Source of the DNA: Amycolatopsis vastitatis
Lineage (GTDB): Bacteria; Actinomycetota; Actinomycetes; Mycobacteriales; Pseudonocardiaceae
Assembly (NCBI RefSeq): GCF_002234595.1
Contig: NZ_NMUL01000057.1
Coordinates: 1-64,000 of the forward strand
Direction: 5' to 3'
DNA: 64,000 nt
Of the stretch, positions 8,946 through 17,151 are shown piece by piece. The notes under the pieces were generated by a model, which was not told the DNA's origin, ran no database searches, and worked only from the letters and a program-made list of their open reading frames with translations. The stretch's first letter is position 1. Each line of letters opens with the position of its first letter. The translations under genes and the position numbers were made by a program.

Positions 8946-9383
8946 ATGGCCGAGCAGTCCACACAGTCCATCGAGGTCGACGCCGAGCCCAGCCGGGTGA
9001 TGGCCGTGATCGCCGACTTCCCCGCGTACCCGGAATGGGCCAAGGCCGTCCGGCAGACCGAGGTCCTCGACACCGACGACGGCGGGCGGGCCAAGCAGGT
9101 CAAGCTGACCCTCGACGCGGGCCCGATCAAGGACGTCTACACCCTCGAATACGACTGGGACGACGACGGCCTCGGCGTCAGCTGGCACCTGGTCAAGGGC
9201 CAGATGCAGAAGGCGCAGAACGGCCGGTACGCGCTGGCCGACCTCGGCGGCGGCCGCACCCGCGTGACGTACACGCTGTCGGTCGAGCTGGCGCTGCCGA
9301 TGATCGGCCTGCTGCGCCGCAAGGCCGAGAAGATGGTCATGGACACCGCGCTGAAGGAGCTCAAGAAGCGGGCCGAGGGGTAG
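8946..9383 (+). CDS. SRPBCC family protein (Rv2185c-like)
   Basis: 145 residues with a cyclase/dehydrase fold, beginning IEVDAEPSRVMAVIADFPAYPEWA. A TACGCT hexamer ends seven bases before the ATG, so the transcript is probably leaderless. Its position directly before an ArsA-like ATPase matches Rv2185c-Rv2184c of M. tuberculosis. Lipid or polyketide-like ligand binding is the family expectation, and the real ligand is unknown. Confidence 0.85.
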   Translation: MAEQSTQSIEVDAEPSRVMAVIADFPAYPEWAKAVRQTEVLDTDDGGRAKQVKLTLDAGPIKDVYTLEYDWDDDGLGVSWHLVKGQMQKAQNGRYALADLGGGRTRVTYTLSVELALPMIGLLRRKAEKMVMDTALKELKKRAEG

Positions 9384-9387
9384 GCGG

Positions 9388-10515
9388 GTGCGGATCCTGC
9401 TGTTCACCGGCAAGGGGGGTGTCGGGAAGACCACGCTGGCCGCGGCCACCGGCGCCGCCCTCGCCGCCCGCGGCAGGAAGACGCTCGTCGTGTCCACGGA
9501 CCCGGCGCACTCGCTCGCCGACGCCTACGGTCACGCCCTCGGCGCGGAACCGTCCGAAGTGGACACTCTACTCGCCGGCGTGCAGGTCGACGCGCGGACG
9601 CTGGTGGACACCACCTGGCACCGGCTGCGCGCGGAGCTGCAGGCCGTCCTGGCCGGCGCCGGACTCGACACCTTGGACGCCGAAGAGCTCACCGTGCTGC
9701 CCGGCGTCGACGAGCTGCTCGCCCTGACCGAGGTCCGCCGGCTGGCCGAGGACGGCCGGTGGGACACCATCGTCGTCGACTGCGGGCCGACGGCCGAAAC
9801 GCTGCGGCTGCTCGCCCTGCCCGAGGCCGTCTCGGGCTACCTGCCCCGCGTGTTCGGGCGCCGCGTCACCGAGCCGGTGCGCCGGCTCGGCGTCCACCTC
9901 GACGGCCTGCGCGCGCTGCTCACCGACCCGGCGGTGACGACGGTCCGGCTGGTGCTGACGCCGGAACGGGTGGTCGTCGCCGAGGCGCGGCGCACGCTCA
10001 GTTCGCTGGCCCTGCGCGGTATCGCCGTCGACGGCCTGATCGCGAACCGGCTGATGCCCGCGCCCGGGTTCTGGCGCGGCGGCGCCGCGGCGTGGCTGCG
10101 CACGCGCCGCGCGCAGCAGGACGCCGTGCTCGCCGAACTCGGCGCCACCGGGATCGCGCCGGTCGCGCGGGTCGAGCACCGCGCCGCCGAACCGGTCGGG
10201 CTGCCCGCGCTGCTGGAGATCGCCGCCGAGTTGTACCGCGGCGGCGACCCCCTGGACGGCAACGGGACTCCTGTCACCCCGCTGCTGCGCGTGCGGCGCG
10301 CCCCGGACGGGTACACCCTGCGCGTCGCGATCCCGCTCGCGCGGGACGCCGAGGTCGATCTCGCCCGCGTCGACGACGACCTGGCGATCACCGTGGACGG
10401 CTTCCGCAGGCTCATCGCCCTGCCGGAGTCGCTGCGGCCGTGCCGGATCACCGGCGCGGAATCCGACGCCGACGGCCTGGTCGTGAGCCTGGCCGGGAAC
10501 CGGGGACGCGGGTGA
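9388..10515 (+). CDS. ArsA/Get3-like ATPase with C-terminal alpha-crystallin-like domain
   Basis: A 375-residue deviant-Walker P-loop ATPase. Walker A reads GKGGVGKTT at residues 8-16 with the signature lysine, followed by STDPAHSLADAYG (switch I-like) and DCGPTAETLR (switch II-like). About residues 295-372 form a small beta-sandwich like the Hsp20-type domain seen in ArsA homologues of actinobacteria and cyanobacteria. It is not an arsenite pump gene, as no arsB or arsD is near. It begins five bases after the SRPBCC stop and its TGA overlaps the next GTG, so the three genes are an operon, matching Rv2184c. A role in membrane-protein or lipid handling is only an inference. Confidence 0.88.
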   Translation: MRILLFTGKGGVGKTTLAAATGAALAARGRKTLVVSTDPAHSLADAYGHALGAEPSEVDTLLAGVQVDARTLVDTTWHRLRAELQAVLAGAGLDTLDAEELTVLPGVDELLALTEVRRLAEDGRWDTIVVDCGPTAETLRLLALPEAVSGYLPRVFGRRVTEPVRRLGVHLDGLRALLTDPAVTTVRLVLTPERVVVAEARRTLSSLALRGIAVDGLIANRLMPAPGFWRGGAAAWLRTRRAQQDAVLAELGATGIAPVARVEHRAAEPVGLPALLEIAAELYRGGDPLDGNGTPVTPLLRVRRAPDGYTLRVAIPLARDAEVDLARVDDDLAITVDGFRRLIALPESLRPCRITGAESDADGLVVSLAGNRGRG

Positions 10516-10976
10516 GCGAAGAGGAACACGGGCCGCGCCTGGCGGAGGAGATCCGCCTGCTCGCCGAAATGGTCGTGGAGAAGGCGGCGCCGTGGCTCGA
10601 AGGCGTGCTCGCGGCCGGCCACGGCAACTTCTTTTCGGGGGTTCCGGGTGGCGGAGCCCCCGGCCCGGGGCGAAGCCCCGGTGGTTACGGGACCCCTGAC
10701 GAGGGGAAACCGGACGGTTCGGCGTGCGGCTGGTGCCCGCTCTGTGCGATCGTCGCGGTGGTGCGGGGGGAACGGCCCGAGCTGGTCGCGCGGTTGGCCG
10801 AGCAGCTCGCGCAGCTGGTCGCCCTGCTGCGCGCGGTGCTCGCGGACCGCTGGGAGCCGCAGGAGGGCGTGCACATGCCCGGGTTCCGGCCCGCGCCGCG
10901 GCCCGCGGCGGACGCCACGGTGTCGGCCAGGGTGCAGCACATCGCCGTCCGCAGGCGCGACGAGTGGGAGAGCTGA
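10512..10976 (+). CDS. DUF5304-like protein with CxWCPxC motif (Rv2183c position)
   Basis: 154 residues; the GTG overlaps the ATPase stop (GTGA). The N-terminal helix LAEEIRLLAEMVVEKA is followed by the cysteine motif CGWCPLC around residue 75, a second long helix, and a tail with VQHIAVRRRDEWES. The motif could bind a metal or form a disulfide. Residues 41-59, rich in glycine and proline, come from the palindromic element at 10631-10688 and interrupt the otherwise helical protein before the CxWCPxC motif. Such proteins sit next to ArsA-like ATPases across actinobacteria, so the two probably work together. Confidence 0.8.
   Translation: MSEEEHGPRLAEEIRLLAEMVVEKAAPWLEGVLAAGHGNFFSGVPGGGAPGPGRSPGGYGTPDEGKPDGSACGWCPLCAIVAVVRGERPELVARLAEQLAQLVALLRAVLADRWEPQEGVHMPGFRPAPRPAADATVSARVQHIAVRRRDEWES
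10631..10688. repeat. Dispersed double-hairpin element, copy 2 (inside the CxWCPxC gene)
   Basis: 58 bp that, read on the reverse strand, match 4364-4420 almost base for base. The length and phase keep the host reading frame open and add a glycine/proline-rich loop of about 19 residues. In bglC the opposite strand of the element is translated, so both strands of the element are free of stops in the frame used. Confidence 0.8.
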
Positions 10977-11930
10977 GTGCGGACGATAGGGGTGGACGTC
11001 GGCGGGACGAGCATCCGGGCCGGCGTGGTGGACGAACGCGGCTCCCTGCTCGACACGGCCCGCGTCGCGACACCGACCGAGGAGGGCGCCCTCGAGGACG
11101 CTATCGCCGGCGTGGTCGAGGACCTGCGCAACCGGCACGAAGTGGCCGGGGTCGGCCTGGCCGTGGCCGGGTTCGTGGCGCGCGACCGCCGGTCGGTGAT
11201 GTTCGCGCCGCACCTGGCGTGGCGCGGCGCCCCGGTCGCCGACCGGATCGAAAAGCGCGTCGGCCTGCCGGTGCTGCTGGAGCACGACGTCAATTCGGCG
11301 ATCGTCGGCGAGCACCGCTTCGGCGCGGCCCGCGGCGCCCAGGTGGCGGCGCTGGTGGCACTGGGCACGGGCATCGGCGCGGGCCTCCTGCTGGACGGCA
11401 AGCTCTATCGCGGCGCGTACGGCGTGGCGCCGGAGCTGGGCCACCTGACGGTGGTCCGGGGCGGCCGGCCGTGCCCGTGCGGCAAGTACGGCTGCTGGGA
11501 GCGTTACTGCAGCGGAACGGCCCTGGCGGCGACGGCGGTGGAGCTGCTCGCGCGGCACCCGGGCCGGTCGACGGTGCTGGCCCCGCAGGTGGCGGGCGAC
11601 CCGGGCTCGGTGACGGGCCGCCGGGTGGCCGGAGCGGCCCGCGACGGCGACCCGATCGCCCAGCTGGCCATGGCGGAGCTGGCGAAGTGGCTGGGCGAGG
11701 GCCTGGCCCTGGTCGCGGACGTGTTCGACCCGGAGATCATCGTGATCGGCGGCGGAGTATCGGAGTCGGCGCCCCTGTTCCTGGACGAGGCCCGCGAGCA
11801 CTACGCGGGCGCGATCACGGGAGCCCGCCACCGCCCGTTGGCGAGGATCCGAACGGCTCACCTGGGCGACGACACGGCGATCGTCGGCGCGGCGGCCCTC
11901 GCCCTGGAAGCGGCCAAAGCACCCGTCTGA
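10977..11930 (+). CDS. ROK-family glucokinase
   Basis: A 317-residue sugar kinase that would phosphorylate glucose to glucose 6-phosphate, a sensible partner of the beta-glucosidase upstream. The phosphate-binding start IGVDVGGTSIRAG, catalytic EHDVNSA and the zinc site CPCGKYGCWE (CxCGxxGCxE) are present. The GTG follows the previous stop directly, so it belongs to the same operon. In Streptomyces the related glkA also mediates glucose repression, but whether this one does is unknown. Confidence 0.9.
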   Translation: MRTIGVDVGGTSIRAGVVDERGSLLDTARVATPTEEGALEDAIAGVVEDLRNRHEVAGVGLAVAGFVARDRRSVMFAPHLAWRGAPVADRIEKRVGLPVLLEHDVNSAIVGEHRFGAARGAQVAALVALGTGIGAGLLLDGKLYRGAYGVAPELGHLTVVRGGRPCPCGKYGCWERYCSGTALAATAVELLARHPGRSTVLAPQVAGDPGSVTGRRVAGAARDGDPIAQLAMAELAKWLGEGLALVADVFDPEIIVIGGGVSESAPLFLDEAREHYAGAITGARHRPLARIRTAHLGDDTAIVGAAALALEAAKAPV

Positions 11931-11953
11931 CCCGCTGCCCGGCCGACCGGAAC

Positions 11954-11975
11954 TGTCGGTGGCCCCCGGTAGCGT
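11954..11975 (+). promoter_or_regulatory. PafBC/RecA-NDp-like promoter TGTCGGTG-N8-TAGCGT
   Basis: TGTCGGTG, then eight bases, then the -10 hexamer TAGCGT. This is the spacing of the LexA-independent DNA-damage promoter recognised with PafBC in mycobacteria (TTGTCRGTG-N8-TAnnnT). It lies 82 bases upstream of the small membrane protein gene. The 17 bases from the -10 onward are identical to those at the antisense element 17683-17704. Confidence 0.5.
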
Positions 11976-12057
11976 GGAAAACGGGGCTGCTCGGAACGGA
12001 GCACACCGGCGGTGTCACCCGTCCGTGAACCGGGTATCCAGGTTCCGGGAGGGGACA

Positions 12058-12318
12058 GTGGACCTGTGGATCGGCGTGGGTGGCGCGGTCTTGATCGTGG
12101 CCGGCGGTCTTCTGCTGCGGAAGGCGCGTCGCAAGTGGCTGAAGGCGATCGCGGCGTGGACACCGTTGGCCGGCTGGATGCTGGTGGCGCAGTTCTGGAT
12201 CAAGCCGCTGGTGCCGAGCATGGTGCTGGCCTTCGTGTTGCTCGGCGGCATCGTGGTGGGCATCGCCTTGACGGCGATCATCGGTGGTCGGAGTGGCCGC
12301 CGGAAGCCCCCGGTCTGA
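12058..12318 (+). CDS. Small hypothetical membrane protein
   Basis: 86 residues starting at GTG 12058, just after GGGAGGGG. Two to three membrane helices are visible: residues 4-19, then about 34-50 and 55-75, with a basic loop RKARRKWLK between and a basic tail GGRSGRRKPPV. No family is recognised. A damage-type promoter lies upstream. Its stop abuts the stop of the convergent SMI1-like gene. Confidence 0.6.
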   Translation: MDLWIGVGGAVLIVAGGLLLRKARRKWLKAIAAWTPLAGWMLVAQFWIKPLVPSMVLAFVLLGGIVVGIALTAIIGGRSGRRKPPV

Positions 12319-12801
12319 TCAGGCCCAGGGGAAGTTCGCCGCGGGCACGAGACCTTCGGCGAAGTCCCGGAACGTCGGCGCCAGCGGAAGTTCGGTTTCG
12401 CGGTCGGCGTCGAACCACGTCACGGCCGGGGTCGCCGATCGGCGGTAGTCGAGGCCGATCCACGTGTGCCCGTCTCCCGACAACAGCACGATCGAGGCGG
12501 GCAGGCCCCACTCGCCGACCAGGTAGGCCGAGTCCAGCAGGGAGATCCCGGCGCCGGAGCCCACGCCGTGGAGCAGGTCGAACGGAACGTGCGTCTCGCT
12601 CCAGGAGGTCGGCTCGCGGGTGGGAAAGGCGTCGCAGCCGTCGGCGACCGTCCCGCCGTCCCGCAGGCGCAGCAGCTCGGCCAGCTCGGCGGGCAGCCGG
12701 ACACTCAACTCCCGTTCGGCGCGGGCGAGCGCGTCATCCGTCAGCGCTTCACCGGGGCCGTCCCGCCAGAAGGAGCTCTTGAGCTGATCGAAGCGGACCA
12801 T
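12319..12801 (-). CDS. SMI1/KNR4 family protein
   Basis: 160 residues starting at ATG 12801. The family pattern is clear: an early region with LPAELAELLRLRDGG, then SWSETHVPFDLLHGVG, GLPASIVLLSGDGHTWIGLDYR, and a closing FRDFAEGL. SMI1/KNR4 domains often act as immunity proteins to contact-dependent toxins, but no toxin gene is adjacent here, so its role is open. Confidence 0.8.
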   Translation of the reverse strand: MVRFDQLKSSFWRDGPGEALTDDALARAERELSVRLPAELAELLRLRDGGTVADGCDAFPTREPTSWSETHVPFDLLHGVGSGAGISLLDSAYLVGEWGLPASIVLLSGDGHTWIGLDYRRSATPAVTWFDADRETELPLAPTFRDFAEGLVPAANFPWA

Positions 12802-12825
12802 GCCGCAGTGTGTCACGCTGGTCGG

Positions 12826-13668
12826 GTGAGCCGGCCGTCCGCGAGCGTGTTCGTCCGCTGCTCCTGCGGGCGGCTGCACTGGGGCCGCTACGGCGCCGCC
12901 GGCCTGCTGCTCGCCGACCCCGCCCGCGGTGTCCTGCTCCAAAGACGCGCCTGGTGGGTGCACCACGGCCGCACCTGGGCCTTGCCCGGCGGCGCCATCG
13001 AAGCCGGGGAGACCGCGAGAGGCGCGGCTGCCCGCGAAGCGCTCGAAGAGGCCGCCATCTCCGCCGAGGCCTTCCGCGCGGTCGCCGCGTCCGTGGTGGA
13101 CCATGGGGACTGGAGCTACACGACCGTGCTCGCCCTGGCCGACGGAGCCGAGGCGCGGGCCGCCAACACCGAAAGTGCGGAGGTGCGCTGGGTGGACCCC
13201 GACGACGTGCCCGGGTACCGGCTGCACCGCGACTTCGCCGCCGCCTGGCCGGATCTGCGCGACCGCGTGGGCCAGGAGCTGGTCCTCGTCGTGGACGCGG
13301 CCAACGTCGTCGGCTCGCGGCCGGACGGCTGGTGGCGCGACCGGCACGGCGCCGCCGAGCGCCTCCGCGACCAGCTCGCGAAGCTCGCCGAAGCCGGTGT
13401 GCCGGACCCGGCCGACCCGGCGGTCACCTGGTGGCCCCGGATCATCATGGTCGTCGAAGGCAAGGCCAGGAACGTCACCGGGATCCCGGGCGTCGAGGTC
13501 GTCGCGGCGGACACCGACGGCGACTCGAAGATCGTCGAGGTCGTCGCGCACCAGAAGGCCAAGGTGCTGGTCGCGACCGCCGACCGGGAGCTGCGCCGCC
13601 GCGTGGAAGCGCACGGCGCGTCGATCCTCGGCCCCGGCACGCTCCGGACCCAGCTCGACGAGCTCTAG
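12826..13668 (+). CDS. Nudix hydrolase fused to a NYN/PIN-like nuclease domain
   Basis: 280 residues. Residues 1-140 are a Nudix hydrolase with the box GGAIEAGETARGAAAREALE at about 55-74, which continues EAAI so the usual late glycine is alanine. Residues about 148-280 look like a NYN/PIN-type ribonuclease: the strand LVLVVDAANVVGS, an inner DTDGDSKIV and TADRELRRRV supply the expected acidic residues. GTG 12826 is divergent from the SMI1 gene by 24 bases. A protein joining a nucleotide-diphosphate hydrolase to a nuclease could process modified or capped RNA ends; this is inference. The stop overlaps the convergent YbdK stop as CTAG. Confidence 0.8.
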   Translation: MSRPSASVFVRCSCGRLHWGRYGAAGLLLADPARGVLLQRRAWWVHHGRTWALPGGAIEAGETARGAAAREALEEAAISAEAFRAVAASVVDHGDWSYTTVLALADGAEARAANTESAEVRWVDPDDVPGYRLHRDFAAAWPDLRDRVGQELVLVVDAANVVGSRPDGWWRDRHGAAERLRDQLAKLAEAGVPDPADPAVTWWPRIIMVVEGKARNVTGIPGVEVVAADTDGDSKIVEVVAHQKAKVLVATADRELRRRVEAHGASILGPGTLRTQLDEL

Positions 13669-14804
13669 TCCTTCGCTATCCCGTCCCGCATCTCGGCGAC
13701 CAGCGACGCCATCACGGCCTTGAGGCTGCCCTTGTGCCGTTCGCGAACCGCCCGCTGCCGCTGGTAGCTCGGCCCGTACCGCAGGATCGTTTCGACGTCG
13801 CGCAGCTCCGGGACGCAGCCGAGCCGCCGCGCCACCGGCTCCAGCCGGTCCAGCAGATCCACCACGTCGTCGGTGACCAGCCGCTCGCGCCCGGCCGCGT
13901 CCAGGATGACGATCGCGTCGGTGCCGTAGCGGGCCGCGCGCCACTTGTTCTCCTGCACGTGCCACGGCGGCAGCGACGGCAGGATCTCGCCGTCGTCGAG
14001 GCGCTCGCTGAAGTCGTCGACCAGGCACTGCGTCAGCGCCGCGATCGCGCCGACCTCCTCCAGCGTCGGCAGGCCGTCGCACACGCGCATCTCGATCGTG
14101 CCGAGCTTCGGCGACGGCCGGATGTCCCAGCGGATCTCCGAGAAGCTGTCGATCACGCCGGTGGTGAACATGTCCTCGACGTAGCTCTCCAGCTCCGCCC
14201 ACTTCCGGAACTGGAACGGCAGCCCGGCCGTCGGCAGCTGCTGGAACATCAGCGCCCGGTTCGACGCGTACCCGGTGTCCTCGGCGCCCCAGTAGGGCGA
14301 CGACGCCGACAGCGCCTGCAGGTGCGGCGCGTAGTTGAGCAGCCCGTCGAGGATCGGCAGCACCTTCTCGCGGTGGTCGATGCCGACGTGGATGTGGACG
14401 CCGTAGATCAGCATCTGCCGTCCCCACCACTGGGTCCGGTCGATGAGCTTGGCGTAGCGCTCCTTGTCGGTGACCTTCTGCTGGTACCAGTTCGAAAACG
14501 GGTGCGTCCCCGCCGAGAACATCTCGACGCCGAGCGGGTCGGCGACGCCGTGCACGACGTCGAGGGAGTCGTTCAGGTCGGCCTTGACCTCGGCGATCGT
14601 GTCGCAGACCCCGGTGATGATCTCGATGGTGTTGAGCAGCAGCTCCTGCTTGATCTTCGGGTGCTCGGCCGCGCCGTCCGGGCGGACGGCCTCGAGGATC
14701 TGCTCGGCGACCGAGGACAGCTCGCCGCTGCGCCGGTCCACCAGGCCGAGCTCCCACTCCGCGCCGACGGTCGATCGCCGCGAAGGGCTGAACTCGATGT
14801 GCAT
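13665..14804 (-). CDS. ybdK: Carboxylate-amine ligase, GCS2/YbdK family
   Basis: 379 residues, the normal length for YbdK-type glutamate-cysteine ligase-like enzymes. The start MHIEFSPSRRSTVGAEWELG contains the acidic metal site, with GVHIHVGIDHREK and VCDGLPTLEE further on. It forms an amide or gamma-glutamyl bond using ATP; the true substrates in actinobacteria are not settled. It is the last of three reverse genes with the next two upstream. Confidence 0.87.
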   Translation of the reverse strand: MHIEFSPSRRSTVGAEWELGLVDRRSGELSSVAEQILEAVRPDGAAEHPKIKQELLLNTIEIITGVCDTIAEVKADLNDSLDVVHGVADPLGVEMFSAGTHPFSNWYQQKVTDKERYAKLIDRTQWWGRQMLIYGVHIHVGIDHREKVLPILDGLLNYAPHLQALSASSPYWGAEDTGYASNRALMFQQLPTAGLPFQFRKWAELESYVEDMFTTGVIDSFSEIRWDIRPSPKLGTIEMRVCDGLPTLEEVGAIAALTQCLVDDFSERLDDGEILPSLPPWHVQENKWRAARYGTDAIVILDAAGRERLVTDDVVDLLDRLEPVARRLGCVPELRDVETILRYGPSYQRQRAVRERHKGSLKAVMASLVAEMRDGIAKD

Positions 14805-14815
14805 CGCCGTGCGCG

Positions 14816-15343
14816 TCAGACCTGGGCGCCGTTGCTGGGGTCGGCGCCGGGCGGCGGCCCCTGGCGGACGCGGAGCAGCAGCAGCGCGATCGACGTCGCG
14901 AGCGCGAGGATGCCCAGCGGCGTCGCCACCGTCGGGCCGACCCCGATCGCGCCGGGCAGGATCAGCAGGAACAGCCCGGACAGGAACAGCAGCAGGATGA
15001 GGAACGCGCCCATCTTCGGCCGCGGCAGCGGCGGCGGCTCCGGCGGGATGTAGTGCTCGTCGTCGTCCGCGGGGTCGTCGGAGAACATCGTGGCGTCCCA
15101 CGACGTGCCGCCGGACCGCCAGCCGGGCTCCGGCGGGGTGTCCACGACCGGCGGCTCGGCGGGCCGCTCCGGCGTCTTCCGCGACTCGTTCTCCGCGCCC
15201 ACCCCGGGCGCGGTGGCGGCGCCGGTGTCCGTGGTGTCCGCGGTGTCTTCTTCGGGGAGCCCGAACCCGCCGGCCCGCAGGTCGGCGACGATCTCGGCGA
15301 ACGTCGCGTCGACGTCCTCCGGCCCGTCCTTCCCGCGGCTCAT
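14816..15343 (-). CDS. Hypothetical membrane protein with long acidic N-terminal region
   Basis: 175 residues. Residues 1-110 are acidic, proline-rich and probably disordered; two hydrophobic helices follow (MGAFLILLLFLSGLFLLILP and VATPLGILALATSIALLLL) and a short tail. The ATG overlaps the stop of the hydrolase gene upstream (TCAT), showing coupling. No function is recognised. Confidence 0.72.
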   Translation of the reverse strand: MSRGKDGPEDVDATFAEIVADLRAGGFGLPEEDTADTTDTGAATAPGVGAENESRKTPERPAEPPVVDTPPEPGWRSGGTSWDATMFSDDPADDDEHYIPPEPPPLPRPKMGAFLILLLFLSGLFLLILPGAIGVGPTVATPLGILALATSIALLLLRVRQGPPPGADPSNGAQV

Positions 15344-16107
15344 GCGGTCTCCTCCGGCTGGGCGGCGTGCGCCTTCGCGAACTCGACGCTGCGCGTGAAG
15401 ATCACCTCGGCGTCGTTGTCCTGCGTCGCCACGTGGTAGCTGTCTTCGAGCACGACCTCGGTGACGTCGGTGCTCGACACGCCGTTCAGCACCAGCTGCG
15501 AGTTCACCGGCTCGACGACGTGGTCGACCGACGAGTGCAGCAGCAGCACCGGCTGCGTCACCTTGGCCAGGTCGGCGCGCACGACCGCCCACAGCCGCGC
15601 CAGGCTCGCCGCCGCGCGCACCGGGGTCCGCGGGTAGGCCAGCTCGGTCTCGCCCGGCTTCTTGATGTCGTTCGCGATCGCCGGCACCGACGGCACCACC
15701 CGGCCCAGCACCGGCAGCAGCCGCGTGTCCCACTTCAGCCGCGTCACGGACGGGTTGACCAGCACGATCCCGGCGATCCGGTCGCCGAACTCCTCGGCGA
15801 GGCGCAGCGTGAGGGTGCCGCCCATCGACAGGCCGCCGACGAAGACGGTCTTGCACGTCGCCAGCAGCGCGAGCAGCGCCTCGCGGACCGCGCCGTACCA
15901 GTCCTCCCACGTCGTGCGGTTGAGGTCCTGCCAGCGGGTGCCGTGGCCGGGCAGCAGCGGGCAGCGCACCGTGAACCCGGCCCCGGCCAGGTGGTCTCCC
16001 CAGGCCCGCATGCTCGCCGGGGTACCGGTGAACCCGTGGCAGAGCAGGAACCCGGTCTCGGCCGAACCGGTGTGGCCGAACGGTTCCGCGCCGGCGAGCA
16101 CGCCCAT
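15340..16107 (-). CDS. Alpha/beta hydrolase (carboxylesterase / monoacylglycerol lipase-like)
   Basis: 255 residues. The oxyanion region is HGFTGTPASM, the nucleophile elbow is GGLSMGGTL, the acid lies in HSSVDHVV and the histidine in LEDSYHVATQDND, as in Est30-type carboxylesterases. ATG 16107 is preferred because GGAAGG precedes it; two ATGs slightly upstream lack a site. It may cleave short acyl esters or monoacylglycerol, in keeping with the acyltransferase transcribed the other way. Confidence 0.88.
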   Translation of the reverse strand: MGVLAGAEPFGHTGSAETGFLLCHGFTGTPASMRAWGDHLAGAGFTVRCPLLPGHGTRWQDLNRTTWEDWYGAVREALLALLATCKTVFVGGLSMGGTLTLRLAEEFGDRIAGIVLVNPSVTRLKWDTRLLPVLGRVVPSVPAIANDIKKPGETELAYPRTPVRAAASLARLWAVVRADLAKVTQPVLLLHSSVDHVVEPVNSQLVLNGVSSTDVTEVVLEDSYHVATQDNDAEVIFTRSVEFAKAHAAQPEETA

Positions 16108-16320
16108 GCGATCGCCTTCCATGTGAGCGGGGCAGTCCATCCATGCTCTCACGCCCGGCGAGCGTTGTGGGCGTCCGCCCGGGCCCGGAATTCGCTGTGA
16201 GATCGATCGCTGCGGAAGTGGTAACCGGGTGGTCTGCGTTGTGCGGCGGCCACCCGGCTTCGTAGGCTGTCCGACGCGGGTGAACAGGGGCTGCGGCTGC
16301 GATGGAGGACTGAGGCACCG

Positions 16321-17082
16321 GTGCTGTACTGGCTCATGAAGTGGGTGTTCCTCGGACCGCTGCTCAAGGCGCTCTGGCCGACCAAGGTCGTCGGCGCGGA
16401 GAACATCCCCGAGACCGGCGGCGCGATCCTGGCGGGCAACCACCTGGCGGTCGCGGACTCGTTCTTCATGCCGCTGCGGGTCAAGCGCAAGGTGACCTTC
16501 CCGGCCAAGTCCGAGTACTTCACCGAGCCCGGCTTCAAGGGCACGCTCAAGAAGTGGTTCTTCACCGGCGTCGGCCAGTTCCCGATCGACCGGTCGGGCG
16601 GCAACGCCGCGCAGGCCGCGCTCGACACGGCGATCCGCCTGGTTCGCGAGGGCCACCTGCTCGGTATCTACCCGGAGGGCACGCGCTCCCCGGACGGACG
16701 CCTGTACAAGGGCAAGACGGGCGTGGCCCGGATCGCCCTGGAGTCCGGCGGCGTGGTGGTCCCGGTGGCGATGATCGGCACGGACAAGGTCAACCCGATC
16801 GGTTCCAAGATGTGGTGGCCGCGCCGCCTCGAGGTCCGGTTCGGCAAGCCCCTCGACTTTTCGCGGTACGAGGGCCTCGCGGGCGACCGCTTCATCGAGC
16901 GGTCCATCACCGACGAGATCATGTACGCCCTGATGGAGCTGTCCGGTCAGGAGTACGTCGACATCTACGCGGCGAAGGCGAAGGAGCTCCTGGCGGCCGA
17001 GGCCGCGGGGGTGAAACCTTCGGTGCCCGCGCAGCCTGGCGCACGCGACGCGGCCCGGGTGCCGGACTCGAAGGTCGGCTGA
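16321..17082 (+). CDS. plsC: 1-acyl-sn-glycerol-3-phosphate acyltransferase (PlsC family)
   Basis: 253 residues with the PlsC motifs in order: NHLAVADSFF (catalytic H-x4-D), a downstream FPIDRSGG, the EGTRSPDGRLYKGKTG substrate motif and VVPVAMIG. It transfers an acyl chain to lysophosphatidate, or to a related acceptor, at the inner membrane face. GTG 16321 follows GGAGG. Its position near RNase AS, the ArsA-like ATPase and FadD15 matches Rv2182c. Confidence 0.9.
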   Translation: MLYWLMKWVFLGPLLKALWPTKVVGAENIPETGGAILAGNHLAVADSFFMPLRVKRKVTFPAKSEYFTEPGFKGTLKKWFFTGVGQFPIDRSGGNAAQAALDTAIRLVREGHLLGIYPEGTRSPDGRLYKGKTGVARIALESGGVVVPVAMIGTDKVNPIGSKMWWPRRLEVRFGKPLDFSRYEGLAGDRFIERSITDEIMYALMELSGQEYVDIYAAKAKELLAAEAAGVKPSVPAQPGARDAARVPDSKVG

Positions 17083-17151
17083 CCCACCTCTGGCTTCCTC
17101 CCGGCCGCCGCCCTCAACGGAGGCGCTTCGCGCCACTGCTAGTTTCCACCA

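Noticed and set aside
9388..10515. Arsenite resistance ATPase
   Set aside because: No ArsB/ArsD/ArsR partner and no evident As-binding cysteine set; context fits the Rv2184c-type family.
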